Part shown: positions 24,601 to 36,639 of the stretch, in pieces
Layout: every line of letters begins with the position of its first letter
Numbering within the stretch: position 1 is the stretch's first letter
Source: Camellia lanceoleosa
Lineage: Eukaryota; Streptophyta; Magnoliopsida; Ericales; Theaceae
DNA length: 64,000 nt
Direction: 5' to 3'
NCBI GenBank assembly: GCA_025200525.1
Contig: CM045770.1
Coordinates: forward strand, 84,072,899 to 84,136,898
The notes under the pieces: generated by a model
Database searches by the model: none
What the model saw: the letters and a program-made list of their open reading frames with translations, nothing else
What the model was told of the DNA's origin: nothing
Translations under genes and position numbers: made by a program

Positions 24601-25541
24601 GATATCGGCGTAAGGGTATTTAATTTCAAGAAAAAGAGGTTTTTTAAGGGTTATGGTAATCTCGGCTTCAGTTTTCAGTTTTCCTATGAATTAATAGGAC
24701 CTATAGACAAATCCCAAACCTAAATCTATGAAGAACAAGTATGGAGGGCAGAAATCTGGAAAACAGAAAAGCAAGAGCGAAGTTTCAGAATCAAGAACAG
24801 AGGAAGGGCTATCAAAAGCATAAAGAATACACGGAGTATACGGTCAAGAACAGTGACAAGAGTGCAAGAAAGTGGTGAACAGTGTATGGGCAGAAATAAA
24901 ATTCACTTGAATACTTTTAGATATATGACTCACAAGATTTGAAAGAAAAATGGGAGCAAATAATATCAACAGAAATGAAAGCGAAGGGAACGATGGCTTA
25001 CGGAGAAATAGAGCGGAATGAGTTTCGCAAGTCGAATGGCGATTCTGAGATGTGACGAAATGATGACTTCACAAGAGAGGAGAAGGAGAGCGATCCACTT
25101 TTTGAGCTTGAAGCAATGGCGGTTTCGAAGAAGAAAGTTTAGAGAGAGAGAAAGCAAGGAAATCAAATGCAAAAGTGAAGAGCCAAAAGGCAGAGGCAAA
25201 AGTTTTGTCAAAATTTGAAACGGCGGCAAAACAGAAGCATTTAATGCGCCTGGGATAACGCGGACGTCAGACGGCGCAGACAGATGAAAGACGGCTTGTG
25301 AGCGCGTCATAGGCACGAGCCAATGGAAACGGAACACGTAGGTGAACTGGTTAAAAAGTGACGCATGACAGCTCATACGCGTGGAAGAGTTCACTGGAAT
25401 TCTTGTTCTCCGAAGAGAGCATGTCGGGCCAAAAGTAAATGATCTCGGCTGGGAAATTCTCGAGCCGATGTTGTTCTTGAGCCGATGTTCAACAAGAGTA
25501 CCAATGTAGGTTCCATCACCTCAGAATGCCGAGGTAATAGA
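24601..25541. other. Non-coding 3' internal region of the Tat-clade element
   Basis: This lies between the start of the antisense gene and the polypurine tract. I recognise no domain in it. By position it would contain the antisense gene's promoter and 5' leader on the minus strand. Small frames on both strands (24966-25394, 25018-25218) have no family signature. Confidence 0.5.
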
Positions 25542-25555
25542 ACCTAGGGGGCAGT
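25542..25555 (+). other. Polypurine tract of the Tat-clade element
   Basis: AACCTAGGGGGCAG plus one T directly precedes the 3' LTR. It is the expected primer for plus-strand DNA synthesis and supports a plus-strand element. Confidence 0.75.
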
Positions 25556-26096
25556 TGTGGGGACATATTTTCTGAGTACCAACACGTGGCCGAGGTGACA
25601 CCGAAGTGTCACCGAGATGTCACGTGCCCTGGTCTAGATACCAGGATGATCTCGGCGAGGCCGAGGTTATCTGCGAGAATACAGGAATCTGGGATAAACG
25701 GATAAGGGACATGAGTCCTAGAATGAAAAAAGACTACAAGATGGATACAAGTAATACTCTCAGGGAGTCTATCCTTATCTCTTGAAGAGTCCAAGGTAAA
25801 TCCGGAATTAGAGTCCATGGAAGTGAGACTTCTAGTGGGACTGGGATGGAGTAAAATTATAAAAAAAGGGCACCCTCGGCGGGTCTAAGGTACGCAATCT
25901 GAAGCCTTGAGCAGTAATTTAAGCACTTGAATTATCTTTAAGAGATACTGACTTGTTCGTCGGAGTGTCCCCGGGTGGAAGAACCACCGCCGGAGCCTTT
26001 TCTTTCTGTGCAGGATAACAGGGTGCCATCTGTTCTGCCTATGTTCTACAGCTGAATTACTAAGGAGGGCAGTGTGATCGGAAAATCACTCACACA
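25556..26096 (+). repeat. 3' LTR of the Tat-clade element
   Basis: It starts TGTGGGGACATATTTTC and ends ATCACTCACACA, and is followed by the AAAAT duplication at 26097-26101. It differs from the left LTR by substitutions and several small indels clustered at 25660-25900. Confidence 0.92.
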
Positions 26097-26101
26097 AAAA
26101 T

Positions 26102-26222
26102 AATTAAAAAATTAAAACATCTTATCATATAAAAAAAAAATTTCACATTCATTTATAAAAATAAAATAAAAAATTAATTAAAATATCACTCCTAGACGAG
26201 CTCTCAATAGTATTAATGAGAG
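26102..26222 (+). repeat. Duplicated block, copy X, continued
   Basis: The text resumes the match to copy Y (about 42450-42562), including GAGCTCTCAATA and ATTAATGAGAGT. It ends with AATGAGAG, the left 8-bp duplication of the hAT-like element. Confidence 0.8.
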
Positions 26223-27133
26223 TAGGGCTGCTCACGGGTCGGTTTTGGCGGGTTGCGGGTCAAAACCGACCCGACCCGCACTTATGCGGTTGGGGAAAAA
26301 TGGACCAAGAACCGCGATGATGCGGTTCGCGGGTTTGTCTTGGTTTAGATTTATTTTTTTATTTTTTTTTTTTTTTAACTTAAGCAAATTTGACATTTTT
26401 TGTTATTTTCTAAACACTTTTTTTTTTTTTAGAAGAGTTATAAATTAAATTACAAGATATACAATTCATGATCATAATAAATAGTTCACATATTAGATAA
26501 GATGATATGGAACCATACTTGAGGATAGTGGATTAATCTTCCTCCTTAGCTTGCAAAAACAAATCCTTAAAAGTCAAACTAGTAACACTAATTTAAATAT
26601 GCAAAAACAAACCCTTAAAAGTCAAACTTTTAACACTAATTTTAATAGTGGATTAATCTTCACTATTTAGTTTTTAATATGCAATAATGTGATAATAGAA
26701 TGACAATTCAAAATATCATATTTAACTGTGTCTACTAGACTAATGGAATATAATGATTTTATATATATATATATATAAATAAAAGTCAAACTAGTAACAC
26801 TAATTTAAATATCATTAGATTATGATAATGTATATAAGTACCCATATAATAAATTTTACTTTCATCCAAAATGTAAAAATAAAAATAATAACTAGTTATC
26901 TCCATCTATCCAAAATGCAAAAAATAATAATAATAACTAGTTTTTTTTTTCTTTTTAAAAAAAAAAAAAAAAACTGCGGGTTGTGGGCGGGTCGGGTTCG
27001 ACCCGAACTCGAACTTTTGTGAATTTCTTGACCCGCACCCGCCCGCCTACCTACATCGAAACCGCCCAAAGCACTGCGGGTAGGGTAGGGTCGGGCGGTT
27101 TGTGCGGGCGGGTGGATTGGTTGCCCAGCCCTA
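26223..27133. mobile_element. hAT-like non-autonomous DNA transposon
   Basis: The ends are TAGGGCTGCTCA and TGCCCAGCCCTA, an inverted terminal repeat of at least 8 bp. They are flanked by perfect 8-bp duplications AATGAGAG (26215-26222 and 27134-27141), the length made by hAT transposases. Copy Y has a single AATGAGAG at the same site. Both ends are unusually GC-rich, with repeated GCGGGT and GACCCGC motifs able to pair with each other, while the centre is AT-rich with no coding. It depends on a transposase elsewhere. Confidence 0.88.
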
Positions 27134-27141
27134 AATGAGAG

Positions 27142-27338
27142 TGATCATGACATAAGCCTAATCAACTAGATCGATGGGATCTATTCAGGGAACTAAGACA
27201 TGAGTGGTCATGATATAAGCCTAATCAATTGGATCGAGGGGATCTATTCAGGTCTCTCGTTTAGGAATAGATTATTTTAATAATTTTTTAATTTTTTATA
27301 AAGAAATATACAAAAAAATAAAATGAATAATGTGACAA
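27142..27338 (+). repeat. Duplicated block, copy X, with a short internal tandem duplication
   Basis: The stretch contains GTCATGATATAAGCCTAAT, matching copy Y at about 42562-42600. The segment from TGATCATGACATAAGC to GGGATCTATTCAGG occurs twice here (27142-27200 and 27205-27260). Confidence 0.7.
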
Positions 27339-27780
27339 TTTATAATAGGGAGCTTTTTCAATAAATCCATTATCTGAGAGTGTTGTTCCATAAAACCCAT
27401 AGTGTTTTATAATATTCCATTAGGTCCATTTCATACAGAAAGACCAAAACGCCCTCTGAACAAAACACGCGCCTTTCTCTCTCTCTCTTTGAATCTAATA
27501 ACCGACTCTCTTGTTCTCTCTATTCTGACGCAGGAAATCACGCACAAAACCTTCACAGTCCAGAAATCGAAACCCTCCCACAAAACTGTATTCCTTCCAT
27601 CGTAGATTCTGCACATCGTCTCATCATCTCATCATCTTCTCCGTCGTCCCTACGCCGAGAAGAGCGTCTTCGTTCCATTGTCACATCGTGTCAACATCTT
27701 CTTCGTCGTTCATACGCCCGGAAGACTGTATACGTTCGTTCGTCGCATCGACCCTTCGTGTCAACATCTATTTCGTCGAA

Positions 27781-30700
27781 ATGGGCACAAAACGTAAGCA
27801 TTAAACTCATTAGTGTATTTAAACCCTAAACCTCTTTATCAACAACCATCATTCTGAACTTTGACAAATATCCCCTTTAAATGCAGCGCTACAATATATA
27901 GGAGTCCATATTGTTTTTGTTGTAGTAGTTATTCTTGAAAGATGAGAAAATTCACATTGATTGAAGATGGTTTGATAATCACATTGTCGCAGATGTTATC
28001 TGGTTGTTGTTCTGTTTTGTTGTAGTTGATAAGTAATGTGAACATTCACATTGACTTAAAATGTTTGTCTAATCAGGTAGTAATGGTGTTGTTGTTTTAT
28101 GCTTTGAACATTCTTGTGGAATTTGAAAATTTTGGCCAATTATGTTGTTGTTCTTGTTGATGAAAGATGTGAACATTCACATTGCATGCAAATTTTAGGA
28201 GAATCAGAAATTATTGGTCCTTCTGTTATTGGCTGTGAACAATCACATTGGTCCTTCTATTATTAGTGCTGTTGTTCTATGCTGTAAACATTCACATTGC
28301 CGGCAAAATTTAGTAGAGTCAAATATTGTTCGTGCTGTTGTTCTAGAGTGTGAACATTCCCATTGCATGAACATTTTATTTCAGACAGAAATTGTTGGTG
28401 CTTTTGGTCTAGGCTCGGAACATTCACATTGCCTGAACATTTTAGTAGAGGCAGATATTATTGGTGCTGTTCTTCTACGCTGTGAACATTCACATGGATT
28501 GCAAATATTAGGACAATGACTAGGGATGTTTACATTTTTTTCGCCCTATTGTGAATGTTTGCCTTGTTCATATTCGTTATTGGTAATGGTGATCCGATAA
28601 GATGATCCGTCATTTTATATGTTCATGTTAACATGCACATGTTGTTCAATGGTGTTCATGGCTGTATAAAAATACATTGTTTTCCACAGCGTCACTCAAT
28701 ATGCACATTGTGTTTGTCTTGACCGATCAAAATGATGTCAATGTTCACAACCAGACACAAACACTGGGCATTCACACCCACACACACAACTGTGAACATG
28801 CACATCATTGGAAATGCTGTGAACGTTCACATCTGTTCCACTATGCTAATCACATGAGCCTTGACTTATTTTTTATAAAATGCTCCATTTTGCAGATGTT
28901 GCACATAAGAAAACCGCAAAGCGAGATGAGTACCATGTGAAGGAAGAAACCCCAAAATCAAATAATAGCACCAATGTGGACATGAGAAATGTGAACTACA
29001 GATCAAATATGACCGGATTTGGTCAAATTCATGAAAGCCACCAAGTTCACACAAGCAATTGCGGTGCCTTCAAGACACCTTTTTGGAATTTGCTAGATGC
29101 ACTAAGAAACAATAAGATTGACTTGGACAAATGCATGAAGTATGATGACGTTGTTGTGCATGTACTACAAACGTACAAAGCTTCAAAGGATGCGTTCTAC
29201 ATTGGGGAGAAGAAGATGAACATACACAACAGCGACATCAAGTTGATTTTCGGTGTGGTGTGGCGCAACAAGCCCATGGACATAGTGTACGGTGCGAAAC
29301 CAAAGACTGGCATCGTAAACAAAATATGCAAAAATGTCAGCCGGTTGACTTCTAAATGGATACGCACCCTTCTGACCGAGGCGTTGAAAGGCAAAAAGAA
29401 AGCTGACAACGAAGAAGTTGCCCGACTAGTGTGCATGTATGCTTGCCAAAAGCTTTTCTTCTCAACAAGCGGAGAGACGATAGGATGGGGGTACTACACA
29501 CATATGGTCCCATTGGAAACCATGCGAGAATATGATTGGGCCAAACAAATTAGAACAACATTGACATCGTCTATTTCCCAAAATGACAAAAATCCAGCAA
29601 AAGTCACAGGCTGTGTCATGTTATTGTTGGTAAGTACACATGTCAGATAATAACATTCACATGTCCTTCAGTGTTGTTCATGTAAGCCAACTGTGAACAT
29701 TCACATTCACTCATAACATACTACTGTGAATGATCACAACAGTGACACATCACTTATGTATCACATATGTGAATGTCCACATCTGAATCACTGATGTGAA
29801 TGTTCACATTCACTCATCCTATACTGCTGTGAATGTTCACAACTGTACCACAGATGTGAATGTTCGCATCTGAATCACTATTGTAAATGTCCACATTCAC
29901 TTATATATACCACTGTGAATGTTCACAACACTGCCACAGCACTTATATTTCACAGATGTGAATGTTCACATCTGAACCACTGATGTGAATGTTCACATTC
30001 ACTCATAACATACTACTGTGAATGATCACAACAGTGACACATCACTTATGTATCACAAATGTGAATGTTCACATCTGAACCACTGATGTGCATGATCACA
30101 TTCACTCACGACATTATTATGCAAATGCTAAGTAACACTGTGTTTGTTGTTTTACTGAAGTATTGGTTGTGTGAGCACACAACCATCCTACAACCTCACA
30201 AACCCAATGCTTTTCCACGCTGCGTGAAGTGGGATCTGACTGCTTTACAGAAGAAGATGAAAACCACCTCTTTAGCTGATTTGGGTTTTAATGAGGTACG
30301 GCCTTGAACTACTAATCAAAACATTCACATTATAACACCCCCAAACATATACGCTACGTAACCTGTTTTTTTCATTGTCAGGTTAATGCCGGCGAGCTCT
30401 TTGCAATCCCAACAGAAATACAAAACTTCAAGCATAAAACATTGAAGGTGGAGCCTGAAATTTATGAACCGGCCACAACATCTCCCAACCCGTTTGACAT
30501 CAAGGGAGAACAACACAGTGGCAGCAACTCCAACTTTTCTGGGGATGGCCTCGAGCAACCAAAGCGATGATGATGACATTCACATTCCATTCAATGACCA
30601 ACATTATGACAGCGCTATTGTAATACCAAACACAAACCAACCTGATCTGATTGACATGCTTATCAAAGAAAATCGGAAGGCTTGGGGCGTCATAAGGGAA

Positions 30701-32380
30701 TGGGAAGCGAAGAACAAACATCTTCATTTTTCATGGGAGATAAGGGCAAGGGTCATAGCTGGACTCGAACATAAATTGTTCAACGATCCACCCAACATAA
30801 ATACCGAAATAAAGAAATGCATGGAACAAAAGGATGAAGAAATCAAACGCTTAACGCAGCTGGTCATCGACTTGGAATGCGATAAATCAATTCTTCAAGA
30901 TCTTTACGATGACCAGTCAGTCCACATTGTCACACAGGCTCTGGCAGAACAGCAACCCCCTAGCCCAATGCAACACAATATCAGCCCACCTTCCAGGGTC
31001 AAGCGTATAAAGGAAAAAGATCGCAAAGAACATCGCTTGCCTGACTTCCAATATCCAGACTTACCTGGCCAAAAGCAACCCCATCCAGTTGAAATGGTTG
31101 AAGATGTGGAGAAACCCCCACCACCAAAGCAGCCAAAAAAATTATCCTTGACCAACAAGTTCAAAGTGTGGAGCAAGATGTCCAAACAAGACAAAAAGAA
31201 GGTCCAAGATTTACAAAAAAGTGGAGGCGTTGAGTAAGTCCGTGCAAACATCTAACGCGTTAACATTCTCATTCGCAATTGTCTATATTCATAACTGTGT
31301 TTAAATTTTTTTGTTTCTTCATATCTGTGCAATGTAAACATTCACATTGGTTTGTTCATAATGCACAGGCTGCTGGTGTGGAAAGGAGATTCAAAGGCTA
31401 CACATGTGTATTTTGATGACATTATCAACCTTATCAAGGAGGAATCAATACACAGCAATGTATGCCATTACAAACATAATTAACTCTTCATGCATATGCA
31501 CACACAGACACACACACAAACAGCCACAAATCTATATAATATGACCACATGTTTGTGCAGCTCATAGATGCATACGCTGAACTGTTGCATGAACAACAAG
31601 AGGTGGTCAACCCAACTTCGCATGAACCGTCATTCATCTTCACGAGCATGTGTTTGGTAAAATCTATCATTCCATTACTTGTATTGCCAATGTGAAACTT
31701 CACATTCCATTAATTATTTGTCCAATATGTACAGAAAGTCATACGGGAGTACCATCCTCGCAAAAGGAGTAAACACATTGATGCACATGTCAAGAACTAC
31801 CAAGGAGAGAGATACCTATTATTCCCATTGCATCATGAGTACCACTGGACGATAGTTGTGTATGATGCTGAAGACAATTTGTGGAGGCATTACAACTCAT
31901 TGCGCCCAAGAACAGGCATACATGACCCGCATATTGACCAAGCCCAAGAAGTTGTAAGTGGCTATTTTTGAACACAAATTTTACTTGTTCTCATCCATTA
32001 AATGACTGTATACAACACCTATATGCATTGGTGCCTAATTTGGAATTCTTTACTCAGAGGAAGTAGATTGAGCATGTTGTGAGCGTTATTGGCGAGTCAT
32101 CAACGCTATACACTAAGCTAGCAGCCCAAAATCCAGCACAACCAATCAAAAGTGTTGATGTCTGTCCTCAGCAAGGCGACGACTCGTAAGACTAGCTACA
32201 TTGTTTACAAATCGTCCATAACCATTATGCAAATATTCATGCCAAGCTAACTTGAAAACCATTTCTTTTTCACGAGTGAATGCGGACTGCGGTATGTTAC
32301 ATCATCTTGGTAGCACATATTCCATGAAGAAGTTGTGGGCGACCTCACTAATTCGAATGGTGTGGACTACGAGATTTGTT
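27781..32380 (+). pseudogene. ULP1-like cysteine protease gene of the MULE (multi-exon, broken)
   Basis: The inferred exons are 27781-27793, 28896-29629, 30161-30295, 30382-~31235, 31369-31459, 31561-31656, 31735-31953, 32058-32185 and ~32270-32380, all with GT donors and AG acceptors. The first three join in phase. Exon 2 resembles the unknown-function N-terminal region of such proteins. Exon 4 holds a charged, partly coiled-coil segment. The C48 (ULP1) protease core is at the end: HWTIVVYDAEDN gives the catalytic His, HYNSLRP has Asn where Asp is usual, CPQQGDDS gives the oxyanion Gln and DCGM (32285-32293) the catalytic Cys. Family members remove SUMO or related tags. Breaks are a frameshift at 30.46-30.57 kb, a TAG early in exon 8 and a frame mismatch around the Cys. 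It is probably a decayed copy, or the splice model needs correction. Confidence 0.8.
29640..30150 (+). repeat. Palindrome-rich minisatellite in an intron of the ULP gene
   Basis: Fourteen or so copies of GTGAATGTTCAC-like sequence occur every ~28-35 bp in this 0.5-kb intron, alternating with CATCTG, CATTCACTCA and CACTG. A longer segment (about 29700-29830) is repeated at 29990-30120, so the array grew by local duplication. Confidence 0.85.
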
Positions 32381-33585
32381 AGTGCATAGTTTTTGAATCA
32401 TAAGAAATCGAGCTTCATTAATACCTATAGGTGGGGGTATCCACCTACAAACTTCGAACAATCAATATGAATGTTAAGATGGACTGCGTTGAAATTTTGA
32501 CACAACAAGCGATTGTAAAACAGTAATCTGACCTCTGTTAATGGGAAAAAAGCCATTTGCGAATTTTGAACTACTTTTGGTTTTGTTATGTTTCTGAGAT
32601 GTGAATGTCCACAGTTGCACAACTAATGTGAATGTTCACATTCACTTACAATATCCATAATCTTTGTGTTGTTATGAGTGTAATTCATGCAAATGTTTGA
32701 ACTCGATTGTTACGTAATACACATACTTTGTGCAGGAGTGTACACTTAGTGTACATGAGATACTTATGGATCACTTACACATGTGTGAACATTCACATTT
32801 GTTTCGGCTCATAACAGTAGTAAATGCCATTCATCTCTGCCAAATGTGAACATGCACTTCTGATATTCATATGCACTAATGTTTGACAGATGTGAATGTT
32901 CACAGTTGCAACACTGATGTGAATGTTCATAGTTACATGATATTCGTAATGCTGTGTTGTGATGAGCATAATTTTAGCGATGGTTTGAACCCGATTGTTC
33001 TATAGTACACATTTTTTCATGCAGGAATGTCTATGTGACATAATTACAGATCACGTACACACGTGTGAATATTCATATGCACTAATGTTTGACAGATGTG
33101 AATGTTCACAGTTGCAACATTGATGTGAATGTTCATAGTCACATGATATTCGTAATGTCAGGTTGTGATGAGCATAATTGTAGCGATGGTTTGAACCCGA
33201 TTGTTCTATAGTACACATTTTTTCCTGTTGGAATGTCTATGTGACATAATTACGGATGACGTACAAACGTGTGAATATTCATATGCACTAATGTTTGACA
33301 GATGTGAATGTTCACATTTGCAACACTGATGTGAATGTTCATACTAACTTATGATATTCGCAATGCCGTGTTGTGATGAGCATAATTGATGCACTTTTTG
33401 GAACCTTCTTTTTATGTAACACACATACTTCGTGCAGGAATGTACACATTGACAACAATAAGGTATAAAAGTTCAAATCACAGCTTGTATTCATGTCACC
33501 ATTGACAACAATAAGGTATAAAAGTTCAACCCATGTGCAAGTTTTGACATAGTAAGATTCTTTTACGTGAGCGTGAATGTCCACA
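32381..33585. repeat. Convergent spacer of the MULE with ~205-bp tandem repeats
   Basis: Between the two gene ends, three full units of about 205 bp start at TCATATGCACTAATGTTTGACAG-like sequence (about 32868, 33068 and 33273). A diverged partial unit precedes them (32600-32770). Each unit carries two or three of the TGTGAATGTTCACA-type palindromes. No coding is seen. Confidence 0.8.
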
Positions 33586-36500
33586 TCATGTATTTATCAT
33601 TACAACTTCAACAAAATCAGTGTCATACACAAAAAGAAAACGAAAAAGCATGATTATGCTTGCAACAAAACACAATCTTATTTCTAAAATGAATATAAGA
33701 ATCCAATGTAAAACACCGTTGAAATGCAAAATGTACATCCTATATCGGCTCCTTGCATGACTTTCGATTATGGCTCCCGACTTACCACATCTCCCACACC
33801 TTATTTGCTTCAATTTCTCACCCCTTGAGGGGATCCTATTCTTTTCCGGCCTTCCGGGGGGTCTTTTCACAATTGGCGGGTATATAGTGAAGTCCGTGGG
33901 ATCAAAAGGCGGCTTCTCCACCGATGGTATAGGGAATATCGCACCCGAATACGCCGCATATATGTCGTACATGAAAGTAATGTTCCACACAATCATTGAG
34001 ATTGTGGCGGCTCTTACGAATGGCAACAACGCATGGTCACATGGAAATCCGTTGATTTGCCATTTGAAGCATGAACATGTACGCCGCAACATCCACGAGA
34101 ACAGATGGTATCGAATGCACTTCAAACACATCCTCATTGGCTTTGCTAACTTGCCAAGACTGCTTTGTCATTGAACGAATCCATAAGCCGTGTTTCAAAT
34201 GTAGGACAAATAAGCTCATTCCATTTGTTCGCTTGGTCACGCCCGTCGCGATTGCCGCGTGCTTCGTCTGAATTGTGTCCACCATTTGAGTGATAGGAAG
34301 ATTACGTGCTTCTTTAATCCAATTATTGAATGACTCGCCGCATTGGAAGTCATCTCCCATAACGCATGCCCTGCACAATATCACATACATCTTACAATAT
34401 GAAATTTAACATGTATGAACATTCACGTTGGTGATGTGAGCCTTATGACGATTCGCAATGATCTTTAACATCAACTTAAAAAATAGACTAATGTGAACAT
34501 TAACATCAACTTCAATGATAGCATGATGCGAATGTTAACAACAACAACTTATGACAACAGATGTGAACATTCACATCATTCAAATCAGTCATCGTTATCA
34601 GATGTGAACATTCACATCATTGACATTGAACATGAAACACAATTTTTAAATTTTCGCAAATGTAAACTGAAAATTCACATCCCTACCATTCCAAACTTCA
34701 CAAATGTAACACTTTATGAAACTATTATTACCTAAAGTACGAATTTGCCCAATGCTCAGGTGCCAGGTCCTTGAAAAAATCATGTGCTCGTCGTTTACCC
34801 TCCTCTTTTAATTTTGCAAGCTTTTCATGGAACCCTACCACAGTTGGCTCGTAAGCACAATCACCCAAACTACTTACTAAGTGATCCCTGAATCCATTAT
34901 CAATTCCTTTCATCCGATCTCTTAAATTGCTCTTCAAGTGCTGTAAGCAATAACCGTGATGAGCCGATGGGAACACCTTCGGCATAGCTTCTAACAAACC
35001 AAGATTACGATCCGAAATAAACGTAATCTGGCGCTTACCATCAACAACCTTCCCAAGTTCATGCAAGAACCACGACCAATTCACCGTGGTCTCCGAATCA
35101 ACAATCGCAAATGCAACAGGAAACAGACCTACAACACAACAACAATACGCAACTGTTCACAATATAAACAAACCAGGTCATGTAATGTTCATATCTACGT
35201 TGCCCTATTACTATTGTTATTTCTGGATTCAAGTTCATAACCATCAATGATGTGAACATTCACATTAGCAACCATTAACAATTCATTTCTGATTGTTGAT
35301 TCATTCATAATGTGAACATTCACAGTACTATTCATTATTGGATCAACTGACAGTCGTATACACTCATTTGAATGTGAATGTTCACGTTACTGTCATTAAC
35401 AGACACAGATGTATAATAATGTGAATGTTGACATTACTGTCATTAGAACACACAGATGTGAACATTCACATCAGTGCATACTAATATCAATGTTCACATA
35501 CTTATAATTTCTCAATCACTCATTTGTCCATACTATGCATGCCAATGTCCATATTGACATGAACATACAAGTAAAAAAAAAACTAACCATTGTTTAGTCT
35601 TTACGCCGTAAGTAAATGGCCGACCTTTGTACTTTCCTTTCGGGAATGTTCCATCCAAGAATAATAAAGGCCGACAAGAATTGAACCCGCAATACACGCA
35701 AACAAATGACACAAAAACGGCAAAAGCGTTGACTACTCGCATCATAGTCAATATTCACATAACTCCTGGATTGTACCGCATTCTGACATCCGAATACCAC
35801 CGCAGCTGGTCAAATGATAACGAGTGCTCTCCATGAATACCAGCCTTTGCTTTCTCCACACCCAACCATACGACATGGTAACTAACATCTAGCCCATAAT
35901 CCCTCTTCAAAATAGTCACCACATCACATGGCCGAGTCGATGGCTTATCCCTCACAATTTCGGATATGGTACTCGACACCAAATCCGAACTAACTCGCGG
36001 ATTCTTCGATGTTCGAACATCCGTACCACAAGTATGCACATCACTAAAACTCTTGATGTAGAAAAAATCATTTCTTGGCGTTGTGCTCTACAATGTATAG
36101 CCCACAAGCGACCCCTCTCCTCCGCATCAGCGCTACAATGATAACTCTAGTTGTCTCGTTCTTCACGTATGTAAATGAAACCCACATTGGATGGCATACT
36201 TACACAAAAGCGTCCACGAAATTCTTGTGCACCTCCAACAAACCGTTGTCCCACATGCGTGATACCATTTGCCCAAGTGACAACAGACTTCTCCTTATGG
36301 TGGCAAAATCTCCGTAGTGCATCAACTTCTTCCTCAACCCCAACACGCACCAATCCCAAACTACTTGGTGACCAATATCACTTTTCAACTCAACCACAAC
36401 TTCAACATGTTGTACCCCATTGATTTAGCAAGCGATAACATGTTACGAAATTCTTCCTCATTCTCCAAATCACACCTATTAATCCTGGGTAATTTACAAA

Positions 36501-36635
36501 ACAATGAAATAAAACCATGAGACAACTCCCCATTTTCCACACAAGCAGTCCACCAAGCGAATAACACAATGCGGCGGCATTTATTACGGTGGTCTTGCAA
36601 CCATATGTACACACCAACATCATAAAGCTATCCAT
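33586..36635 (-). pseudogene. MURA-type transposase of the MULE (multi-exon, frame breaks in the N-terminal part)
   Basis: The enzyme cuts and joins the element ends. Reading on the minus strand, an N-terminal DNA-binding region (36.6-36.05 kb) is spread over three frames and includes VGQRFVGGAQEFRGRF, typical of MuDR-family proteins. A VHTCGTDV zinc-finger region and a conserved helix-rich segment follow (36.04-35.76 kb). The DDE core has LFLDGTFPKGKYKG (first Asp, ~35.65 kb), ITFISDRNLGLLEAMP (second Asp, ~35.0 kb) with the CLQHLKSNL motif, and CGESFNNWIKEA (Glu, ~34.34 kb). A SWIM zinc finger CSCFKWQINGFPCDHAL (~34.05 kb) and a PPGRPEKNRIPS tail with CGRCGKSG end the protein. Introns at about 34.40-34.73 and 35.10-35.59 kb are full of the palindromic repeat. 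The catalytic residues are kept but the N-terminus is broken. The stop at 33586 may overrun the original end. Confidence 0.85.
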
Positions 36636-36639
36636 CTCC

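Larger units (their letters stand above)
5368..26096 (+). mobile_element. Tat-clade Ty3/gypsy LTR retrotransposon, interrupted by a nested chromovirus
   Basis: Two LTRs (5368-5887 and 25556-26096) bound the element and identical 5-bp AAAAT duplications flank it (5363-5367 and 26097-26101). The internal order is PBS, gag, protease, reverse transcriptase, RNase H, a second (archaeal-type) RNase H, integrase, tandem repeats, an antisense gene and a polypurine tract. A second RNase H between the first one and integrase is a known mark of the Tat clade. Without the 9.77-kb nested insertion the element is about 11 kb. Gag, the first RNase H and integrase all contain frame breaks, so this copy is probably inactive on its own. 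The insertion is younger than the duplication of its host block, because copy Y at 42.45 kb lacks it. Confidence 0.92.

Noticed and set aside
28036..30110. Regularly spaced short palindromes resembling a CRISPR array
   Set aside because: The spacers are similar to each other rather than unique, the host is a plant and no cas genes are present. It is a minisatellite-like field within a MULE.
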